Assembly (NCBI GenBank): GCA_004802705.1
Contig: SGPL01000559.1
Span: 1 to 16,503, forward strand
Direction: 5' to 3'
Source: Bondarzewia mesenterica
Lineage: Eukaryota; Basidiomycota; Agaricomycetes; Russulales; Bondarzewiaceae
DNA length: 16,503 nt
Part shown: piece after piece, positions 1-7,982 of the stretch
Numbering within the stretch: the first letter of the stretch is position 1
How the letters are laid out: every line of letters starts with the position of its first letter
Position numbers and translations under genes: made by a program
Notes under the pieces: generated by a model
Databases searched by the model: none
Told to the model about the DNA's origin: nothing
What the model saw: the letters and a program-made list of their open reading frames with translations, nothing else

Positions 1-220
1 CTAATGAGTTGGAAATGAATTTGTGTAGCCTTGTACTTCAGCTAGGCAACGGTTAGCCAGATTGACGCCAATTGAAACATAAATGAAACATACGAGGTTA
101 AGATAACTGCTTCAGCGTTCCCTGTGGAAATTAATCTCCCGCATCGGAGGCTCATAAAATGTATTAATGGATATTTTGCGTTTAACCCTTGGCGTATGAA
201 GAGGTAGGGATAGCCTCTCA
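1..220. other. flanking DNA left of the transposon, no gene seen
   Basis: AT-leaning sequence with no convincing ORF or RNA gene. It lies outside the left terminal inverted repeat and should be the old insertion-site flank. The last bases before the repeat give no clear target-site duplication with the right flank. Confidence 0.5.
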
Positions 221-241
221 CATCAGGAAAAGGGCATATTT
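221..241 (+). repeat. left terminal inverted repeat, perfect 21-bp core
   Basis: The stretch starting CATCAGGAAAAGGG is the exact reverse complement of 7001-7021. It is followed directly (242-264) by a block that pairs imperfectly, about 18 of 22 bases with one gap, with the reverse complement of 6960-6981. Confidence 0.85.
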
Positions 242-250
242 CCTTTTCGG

Positions 251-380
251 AACTTGGCTGACTTATACAGCCTTCTCAAGTCATAGAAGGCGCGGAAGTC
301 CGGGACTTGCTGCAAGTTGCTCGAGGCAGGTGTATATCAAGAAGTCGGCCAAGTACGGCCTCCAAGTCCACCAAGTCCCT
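251..380. repeat. left subterminal AAGTCC/GGACTT-rich region
   Basis: Short words of the type AAGTCC, AAGTCA, AAGTAC or their complements recur about every 10-20 bp, including GAAGTCCGGGACTTG at 296-310 and two CAAGTCC copies near 363-378. The right end has near-identical words. Such arrays of short motifs next to the ends are typical transposase-binding regions of CACTA elements; binding here is inferred. Confidence 0.6.
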
Positions 381-392
381 TTTTTTCACCAT

Positions 393-449
393 CCTTTTGT
401 TGTCCTTTTCGTTGTCCTTTTCGTTGTCCTTTTTTTTTGTCTTTTTTTT
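393..449 (+). repeat. 11-12 bp tandem repeat running into poly-T
   Basis: Three units of the form CCTTTTCGTTGT (the first lacks the C) are followed by two long T runs (to about 449). It lies between the left subterminal region and the 3' end of the accessory gene. Translations of it in any frame are simple repeats and not proteins. Confidence 0.8.
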
Positions 450-719
450 TACTTCTATAAAGACCTCCACAAGTACTGTGACGACAGTTTGAATATTTAA
501 TTTTCTCGATTACTCAGCAAAAAAAAAATCGCAGGATCAAATTCGATGCAAATATTACACTAGGACATGTCTATGGAGTGGGGGCGGGGAAGCTAGTGTA
601 CAAAAACATATAGAACGAACGCGCGCGCACTTTGTCACGCAAGACCCGGTGGGAGCTGGTCCTAGTGTCTGTGAGATGTCAAAGCGAAGCTTTAAGCTGA
701 CTATAGATGCGTACCCATG

Positions 720-3220
720 TCAATCCAAGACGTCGGGCTCAGAGTCCACATCAACGCAGTTCGCGCGCATCAATCGCGCGCCGCTGCCTGAAGCATACTC
801 ATTACCTTGGGGGCTGATGCGAATTGGCCGGCCCTCGTCCTCTAAGATCTCAATGGCATGGGCAGTAAGCTTGCGCCATCCATTCTCGGTCTTGCTCTTC
901 AGAGCACCAACATACTCCTCCGTGTTTTGGCCCCAATTCCTCTTCGAGAAGTGTCCATCCACCGTCAACTTGGGTTTCACAAACACTCCTGTCCGCCACA
1001 AAGAAAGAGCACGCTCGGCCTGCAAAAGATGTCAGAAACCAACATTGCCCAACTAATTATACTCACAGCTGCGGAAGCCATAGCGACAGCTCCAATAGGA
1101 TTGGCTTGGACCTTGTCCCTCTTAGGGATTGCCTGGATGATCTGGAAGTGGGTCTGCAGGGAACGTAAGACAAATTTTGACCGAAACGCTCCTACATGAT
1201 CCTGCAACTGCACTGTAAGTGCATGCACACGAGACTTCATGCCTGATGGATCACTCACCTCATGTTCTCCCATGGGATCCTGGTCAATGTCACCCCAAAT
1301 GAATGGGATAACCGCCGCATCCTCCTGAGGTGCCGCGTACGCTGTGAAGGCCGCGCGCTCGTCTGCAGTCAGTAAGGTGTCGATATGTGCATTGAAGAAC
1401 TTGTCCACTGCCTCCAAAGCATCGGTCGAGAATGAAACATGCCACTGATAGATCCTTTTGATGATCTGATTCGTATTCTAACGGTCAGAAAACCATATGG
1501 GAGTCGTTAGCTCGACTGTGACCACGCACCACTCCAAATACAGGCTCTCCCTTCAGTTTGACTACCCAGTTGATATCTGGGAACACCTGGTTCCACAGGA
1601 GCTGTGCTTTGTCTGCCAGATCAGTGTTCCATGGATCCTCAAGCATGCCCATAAAGTCGATCCATTGGGGGATGAAGACATCCTTCCACCTGGGCTGACA
1701 TCCTTCGGGAAGGTCCTCATTGCCCCAAAACTTTGCAAGGTGTGCGGGTAGCAACGGCATCTCCAACGGGCAATGTTGTACTGTTAGCAGATGCGACGGC
1801 AGCCAGCGCACGGCGCACGGTAGAAGGAGTAACCTTCTGGAGTGTGCCGCACCGTGCGACGCTAGCGACTGCCTATAGTATTCGTTAGTATAGAATGTAA
1901 CGACAATAAAAAAAATTGCCTACCTTGTTACGCACCACCTGTGTCCCGACCGAGCTATTCACTTTCGCATCTTGCAGATCGAGTCTTCGAGCCGCCGCTC
2001 GCACTTTTGGCTGCACCTTGAAACTCACAGGTATTGCCCGGCGTGCAACAGGTTTGATCCGCTCCACCTCCATCGGTACAATTGCCAGCTCGAAGTTGTC
2101 GTCAGTCCTCGTGATCTCCGCAACTCTGCGCACCTTATTTTTGATCGTGCTGGTTGGCTGGACTGCAGCCTCGGCGGTGTCGTCCTCATCCGAGGGTAAG
2201 CCACCATTGTCAAACATACTCGGCATGTCAGAGTCATAAGGAAGAGTGTCGGAGAATACGTCCTCGAGGGCAGCAAGGGTATTGATGAACGAACGGCCTT
2301 TTTGACGAGCGATCTTCGGATGGGCCGCGTCATCGTCCTCACTGAAGTTGTCGATCTCGTTGGCATTGTGATCTTCAATCTCCGTCGGCACGAGTTCCTC
2401 CTCCTCACCTTCACGTATGAGCGTCCTCCAGTTGGGCACCATTCCAGAGCGATGATAGGCCTTGGCCTTCTTCGATAAGGCCCATTCGCCCCTGCTTGCA
2501 CTGTCCAAGCCATTTTGAGGTTAGTCATCGGACCCCATCAGATGATCAATGGACTTACTGATGCCTCAAGTTATCACTTGCAGCCTTCCTCTTCAAGACT
2601 TTACCTCCCATCGCTGCTGTGACCTCAGCCTGCTGCACCAACAACACGCATCCAACACCTGACTTGAGGAGCGCCTGATTGGGCCCCTCAGGTTTCTTCC
2701 CCGCATTACGACTCGCCTTCTTCAATGCGGAAGCCTCGTGGTTTCTCTTATCATCCATCACCACGTCCATGTCTTTATATTCCTGCTCCTTCAGATTCTG
2801 CTGTTCCAACTGCCCTTCCATCTCTATCCCTTCGAACAACGTCCATTGCATTAAACGGAGCTCATCGGCCAACAATGGTGAAGACCAGCGTGCGTACCTT
2901 TTTTTGCCAAGTAAGGCAATAAGTCGCTAATTGCACCTTCTCTCCTGAGGGCCCGAGTGCGAGGTATCTTGCCGCCTGGGACTGAGGATGGCCGAATGGC
3001 CTTGTTTTCGATTAGTGTCGCCTCCGCATTTTTTTTTCTCGAGCGCGGCAAGGCGCAGGGCATTGGCCGCTTTCTCATCGGTTTCTACCTGTTTGCTTGC
3101 GGCGAACACTTGGGCGTCGTTCTCAACTTGCATTTTGGTGCGACGAGGTGCGGGTTGGTCAGGAATCCCGGGATGGGCGAGCTGGTTGGTAGCGCGAGTG
3201 ACTCTGTCAGAGGTGGACAT
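720..3220 (-). CDS. transposon-borne accessory gene, function unknown, with two one-base frame breaks
   Basis: Seven exons fit: 3220-2898, 2823-2559, 2500-1924, 1872-1530, 1477-1259, 1207-1067 and 1019-720. I recognise the product as a basidiomycete hypothetical family that I recall as common near transposon genes; I know of no function for it. Visible parts are a charged N-terminus with a PDQPAPRRTK motif, an acidic disordered middle (around 2100-2400), a block ending in FIPQWIDFMGMLEDPWNT, then GAFRSKFVL, AERALSLWRTG and a short acidic tail. The intron at 2501-2558 (GTAAGT donor, CTAAC branch) and the last four introns are well supported by frame. The first intron (2824-2897) is weak. Exon 1 needs a frame change at a nine-T run (3029-3037), and exon 4 is 343 nt, one base over a multiple of three. 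Each could be a mutation, a sequence error or an intron I missed. Starting at 3220 makes it divergent from the transposase, inside the same inverted repeats. A TNPA-like helper role in transposition is only a guess from position. Confidence 0.7.
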
Positions 3221-3526
3221 GCTAAAATGAGGAGAGGGAGCTGGACGCCGGTTCGGAGAGTCAGTATTTAGAGGCCATATGAGGGGCCGCACGTCCTCAT
3301 TCAATGGTATGTACACTGGTCATACCATTTGTCTCATCATGTATCCTAATGCAGTACATTATTCACTCTCATTCACTTGCTCAGACTTGCTCTAGCTACG
3401 CAAAATGAGCAGCCTGATGCTGACCGCTTGCTTAGGCCGCCTTGGTGATATGCATGACATTCTCCATTTCTCCCGTCTGTCGCTTGCTGATCCAGGTTTT
3501 TTGGCAAAGACGTACCACTTACCATC
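3221..3526. promoter_or_regulatory. shared intergenic region between the two divergent transposon genes
   Basis: About 300 bp separate the ATG of the accessory gene (minus, 3220) from that of the transposase (plus, 3527), so promoters for both must lie here unless there are upstream noncoding exons. I see no strong TATA box for either. The main structural signal is the hairpin at 3303-3329. Confidence 0.5.
3303..3329. repeat. perfect 9-bp stem hairpin in the divergent intergenic region
   Basis: AATGGTATG (3303-3311) and CATACCATT (3321-3329) are exact reverse complements around a 9-nt spacer. It lies 83-109 bp from the accessory gene start and about 200 bp from the transposase start. It could be a dimeric-protein operator or a chance inverted repeat. 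Confidence 0.6.
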
Positions 3527-6500
3527 ATGGCTCCACCGCACGTAGAGCCCTTCAAACCGCGAAGATTTGCATGCAATATCAGAATGACACCGAGATGCCA
3601 ACGTGGTTTTGTGTCTTTAGGTGGCCTGAGGCAGCATCGAAGCGCAGCGCACCCGTTCCTCACGCACGGACAAGTTCATAACTCACCTCCACCGGCTGTG
3701 CCTTCCCCTCCACCGTCTCCTCTTCAAGACGACTACCAGGCCTTTGTGGAAGATGCGCCTGATGATGGTGAACCCTATGCTCCTGCTCAGCCCCAATCAT
3801 GCAAGATCCACCACCCAATTCTCGATGGTATGTACCGGCATGTCTCTTGTGTTGATTGTATCACAACTCCCTCACTTTCGTACAGGGACACCAGTTGACG
3901 AAGATGGGAAAGACTTACCACCAAATGCACCTCCTCCTCCATACCGTGATGCAGCAGATGCTACAACATGGACTCCTTTCGACAATCGAACACAATTCGA
4001 ACTCGCTGATTTTTTGTTTCGTCAGGATCAGATGCCAGCAACTCGGATTGATACTTTGCTTAACTTATGGGCATCCTCACAAGACGAAGGCGAACAGCCT
4101 CCATTTTCGAGTCATACTCATGTTCACAGCGTTATTGATTCTATCGGCCATGGGGATGTCAAATGGGAGTCATTCACAGTCCGCTATACAGGGGAAGTGC
4201 TTGAGGGAGACGTGCCTCCTTGGATGCTTGGCAACTATAATGTATGGTTTCGAAACCCACGCGATCTGATTCGGAACCAGCTTGCCAACCCCGACTTCAA
4301 AGGCGAGATTGATTACGCGGCCCTACAGGCTTTCGACGAGAACTCTGAGCGGGTTTGGACAGATTTTATGACAGGAAATTGGGCCTGGCGTCAATCCGTG
4401 CATTACTTTTGATAACGAGTAGCTAGGTACTAATTAATGCTTCGTAGAACAAGATCGGGGAGGATCTGAGGACGCATGAGGCAATGTTTGTGCCGGTCAT
4501 CTTGGGCTCTGACAAGACAACAGTTTCAGTTGCAACGGGGCAAAACGAGTATTATCCCTTATACATTTCTAATGGTAACATTCACAGCACGGTGCGACGT
4601 GCACATCGGAATGCAGTAAGCCTTGTCGGCTTCCTTGCCATTCTGAAGAGTGCGTGTTTTGCAGTTTAATGCTCATTCTTTACACTGATTAGCTACTTAC
4701 AGCTGACTGAGAGTACAGTAACGACGCAGGGTTCCACATATTCCGCCGGCAATTGTATCACTTATCCTTGGCTACTATCCTCAAGCCCCTACGACATGGA
4801 ATGACAAGTCCCGAGATTACACGCTGCTCGGACGGTCATCTACGACGTGTTATTTACGGCCTAGGTCCCTACATTGCTGATTACCCAGAGCAAGTCATGC
4901 TAGCATGCATTGTCTCGGGTTGGTGCCCACGGTATGAAATCACCTCTTGCTTATCATCTAGCTACTAGTAGACTCTAACTGACACTTCTTATTGCAGATG
5001 TCGTGCCATTCCTGATGATCTTGATGGCGGTGGAGATCTGCGCTCACATGATCACACTCGACAACTCATGGAGAGCTTCAACGCGAAGACCTTGTGGGAC
5101 ACATATGGTGTCATCGACAACGTATTGGTATGTACACGTCATTACGCAACACAAGACACGCACCTGACATCCAAACTCCAATCTAGCCGTTCACCGCCAA
5201 CTTTCCTCGTGCCGATATACATGAATTGATATCATTTGACATACTTCACCAGATCATCAAGGGGACTTTTAAGGATCACCTAGTAACGTGAGTTGAGGAC
5301 TATCTCAAGATCGTGCACAGTGCCAGACATGCTGCAGCAATTATGGCAGATATTGACCGCCGGTAAGCAATATTCAGCTACTATCAACATTATTACAGGT
5401 AATAACTATACAGTGGTTCAGCATTGCCGCCGCACCGTCCTTTCCAGGCTTGCGACGCTTTCCTGAAGGCCGAGGATTCAAGCAGTGGACCGAGGACGAT
5501 TCGAAGGCGCTAATGAAGGTGAGTAACGCGACTGTTGTAGGCGCATATAGCTTGATTAACGGTATACAGGTTTTCCTCCCAGCTATTGTGGGCCATGTCC
5601 CACCGCAAATGGTCTGCGCAATCAGCACGTTCATGGATTTTTGTTATCTCGTGCGGCGTTCAGTCCTGAACGAAACAACACTCCGTGAGATGGACGACAC
5701 ACTTCATTGATTTCACATGCATCGCGTCATCTTCCGTGAGACCGATGTCCGCCCGACTGGATTTTCACTCCCCCGTCAACATGCACTTACTCATTATCGG
5801 CAACTTGTTCAAGAATTTGGTGCTCCGAATGGACTGTGCTCGTCGATCACTGAATCAAAGCATATCAAAGCTGTCAAGGAACCATGGCGCCGCTCGAATC
5901 ATTTCAACGCGCTCGGGCAAATGCTGCTCACGAATCAGCGCCTCGATAAGCTGGCCGCCATCTGCGAGGATTTCAAAGCATGCAGCATGCTTAATGGTCC
6001 ATGTTTGTCCACAGCTACTGAAGCTGTCATCGTCGAGCCTATCATAGTGCCCCCCCTCAATGAAGATGCGGGTGCTGTTGATGGCCCCAAAGTTCAAGCA
6101 ACGGTCGTCCTGGCATGAAAACGAGGCAAGTCATCTATTCTACTACATCGAGGGTCTATCATACTCATGTAATAACTAGCACGAGGTTACCCCACACGCA
6201 TGCAAGCGTTGGGGGAAAAAATCGACTGCCTTGAACTACCGCAACTGGTCCGCCGCTTCCTTTATGACCAAATATATCCCAACGCAGTAGCACCCGCATC
6301 CGATGTTGACATCTCTCAGTGTCCAGCATTCAACGGCAAGGTTGCCGTTTATCACTCAGCGCAAGCATTGTTCTACTCACCGAGTGACCCGTCGGGGGTC
6401 GGCGGGATGCACAGGCACTATATCCGCTCGGTCCCGTCTTGGCGGTGTGGTCCACCACGCCGCGATTGCATTTTTGCAGAGAAGGACGCTGCGTTGCCGG

Positions 6501-6841
6501 GGATGCGTGGGTTGCATGCCGTGCAAGTCTTCCTTTTGTTTTCTTTTACTTTTCGGAGCACATATTACCCATGTGCGTTGGTGGACTGGTTCGTGCCGAA
6601 GGGTGATCAGGTTTGTGATCAAACGGGGATGTGGATAGTGAGGCCAGACACGGATCACGCAGGCAGGCGAGTTAGGTCGATAATCCACTTGGATTCAGTT
6701 ATGCGCGGGGCGCATTTACTTGGTGTATATGGCAACCAATTTATTCCTCGCGATTTCAAGCATACATACACGTTGTTCGCTTTCACTGCTTACTACATTA
6801 ATAAGTTCTCCGACCACAATGTAAATGAGATTGCTTTCTAA
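3527..6841 (+). pseudogene. Plavaka-type transposase, full length, broken by four in-frame TGA codons
   Basis: Nine exons: 3527-3827, 3886-4397, 4448-4649, 4703-4931, 4998-5127, 5187-5362, 5422-5518, 5570-6125 and 6180-6841. Together they make 955 codons, and every junction keeps frame. The N-terminus has a degenerate C2H2-like zinc finger (CQRGFVSLGGLRQHRSAAH) followed by a proline-rich linker. The core carries family blocks PVILGSDKTTVSVATGQNEY, GLGPYIADYPEQV, FPRADIHEL, DILHQIIKGTFKDH, GFKQW and ITESKHIKAVKEPWRRSN. The C-terminus holds FFSF-like, YPCALVDWF, TGMWIVRP and IHLDSV blocks. Acidic residues in GSDKT, the DILHQ block and ITESKH are plausible members of a DDE catalytic triad; this is inference. 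TGA codons at 4708, 5289, 5708 and 6116 sit where I would expect Arg, Trp, Arg and Arg or Lys. There is no frameshift and no TAA or TAG. The eighth intron (6126-6179) uses a GC donor. With these stops only fragments could be made. Confidence 0.93.
6126..6179 (+). other. GC-AG intron in the transposase gene
   Basis: The donor reads AG|GCAAGT and the acceptor ACTAG. Removing these 54 nt joins two conserved blocks in frame. GC-AG is a known minor variant; a T-to-C change of an ancestral GT donor is equally possible in this decaying gene. Confidence 0.7.
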
Positions 6842-6960
6842 AGTGGACTTCTCGACTTATGGAAAACTCAGATGTCTTGCCAGAAGTCCGGGAACTTGTA
6901 GAAGTCCAATATACTTGTGGTGGGCTTTCACGGACTTGGCAAGTCCCCAGCTGATGTCAA
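6842..6960. repeat. right subterminal AAGTCC/GGACTT-rich region
   Basis: It begins right after the transposase stop codon and carries several AAGTCC or GGACTT words, including GAAGTCCGGGAACTTG near 6884, which differs from the left-end copy by one inserted base. It is probably both the 3' UTR of the transposase and the right subterminal recognition region. Confidence 0.6.
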
Positions 6961-7021
6961 AGTCAATAAGTTCGTAAAAGGCATCAGAAGTTATGTAAGT
7001 AAATATGCCCTTTTCCTGATG
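6960..7021 (-). repeat. right terminal inverted repeat, split by a 19-bp insert
   Basis: The outer 21 bp (7001-7021) match the left end perfectly. The inner block (6960-6981) matches left positions 242-264 imperfectly. Between them, 6982-7000 has no counterpart on the left, so the right end carries an insertion or the left end a deletion. The insert begins with CATCAG, echoing the outer repeat's first bases. Confidence 0.75.
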
Positions 7022-7982
7022 CAGTGTATGCGTGGTCCAATCCTTTGCCAACCGGATGACGCAACTTGATTAGCACCATTGAAGATCACACAGAGTTTTG
7101 TGGACTGTGATCCGTACATGAACGAATTAAGCGAATATAGAATGGTACCTACCATGCAATCTTTCATGCCCTGCAAACTAGCCTGTTTTCGAACGATCCA
7201 CAAAAATGTCTTCATGCGCGAATTCTCGTGGTCCAACAGTTGTGATGGGCAGTAAGATGACCTCATCATATTGAGCATAATTGATGAATTGATGAATGAA
7301 CAGTTTCTGTAGAAGGGACAAGCTTCAGAACTACATAACTTAGCGGAAGAAAATGAGCGGTATGCAATTTGCAAGTTGCAGGAAACTTTGAAATGCTGAG
7401 GGGTGCCGGTGAGCCGCGGAGTAAATATGTTCGAGCGGAGCTACAACATAATATACATTTGTGGTTCAGAACTGCAGTCTTTACACGGCATTTCAGATGA
7501 CTCTAGGCATTCCAATCATCGAAGCCTCGCATGCAATCAAAGGATGTAGGATGCAGAGGCGAATGAATGTACACGAATAATCATACATTGGCGCCATCGG
7601 AGTTCTACACAGTCTCTACTAAGTAGTAAGTACAGTCACAAGCTTACTACACGTCGGCAAGGCAAGAGGGAATCACGATATCACCCAGCCTAGCTATACA
7701 GCTTGACCTACTACACACTCTTCGCAAGTAGTCCCATCTACATCTATCACCCAAGAATCCCTGAAATGCCTCGTCGAATGGCGTGGAAATTCAACTACGG
7801 GAGAGTCTGCGTCGGAACCGTTGAGCGTGGATGTAGGTGGGACTGCGGCTACGATGGGGCTGTCCATCGCAGTGATGAGCGAGTGATTGATGGCACGATG
7901 ATGGTTCAAATTTCTAGTATCTACATCGGCTAATTTTGGCTTATAGATGTCAAAGATGGGTTGTAAATCAGGGTTTTCATCT
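7022..7982. other. intergenic region between transposon and DUF6534 gene
   Basis: No recognisable gene. A minus-strand reading frame at 7694-8020 overlaps the 3' end of the DUF6534 gene and could be a final exon of it: donor GTATTC near 8005 and an acceptor TTAG before GATGTAGATAC would join in frame and add a polar tail ending at 7694. Otherwise it is 3' UTR. Nothing else stands out. Confidence 0.4.

Larger units (their letters stand above)
221..7021. mobile_element. Plavaka-type (CACTA/EnSpm superfamily) DNA transposon, two divergent genes, degenerate
   Basis: The limits are set by a perfect 21-bp inverted repeat (221-241 against 7001-7021). Inside each repeat is a second, imperfect inverted block and a region rich in AAGTCC/GGACTT words, the arrangement expected of CACTA-type elements. 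The plus-strand gene matches the Plavaka transposase family along its whole length. A minus-strand gene fills the other half and is read divergently. The right end read inward starts CACTG just outside the 21-bp repeat (7022-7026), resembling the CACTA signature, whereas the left end reads only CAC before ATCAGG. So the true tip may be 219/7026, with flanking triplets TCT and TAT that do not match exactly. Both internal genes carry disabling changes, so the copy is probably immobile unless helped in trans. Confidence 0.85.

Noticed and set aside
276..492. Overlapping ORFs on both strands (276-470 minus, 307-492 plus)
   Set aside because: They translate the CCTTTTCGTTGT repeat and poly-T tracts and give simple Lys/Asp or Phe/Ser repeats.
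5288..5293. GTGAGT at the second TGA as a new splice donor
   Set aside because: The next usable acceptors would give an intron of about 33 nt or delete conserved sequence (EDYLKIVHSARHAAAIMADIDRR region), and frame is kept without splicing.
4708..6118. TGA recoding (selenocysteine or reassigned codon) to explain the four TGA codons
   Set aside because: The host-like genes nearby do not use TGA internally, the expected residues differ (Arg and Trp), and simple transitions explain them.
6991..7374. 127-residue minus-strand ORF overlapping the right inverted repeat
   Set aside because: It crosses the transposon boundary and has no recognisable motif, so it is probably chance.
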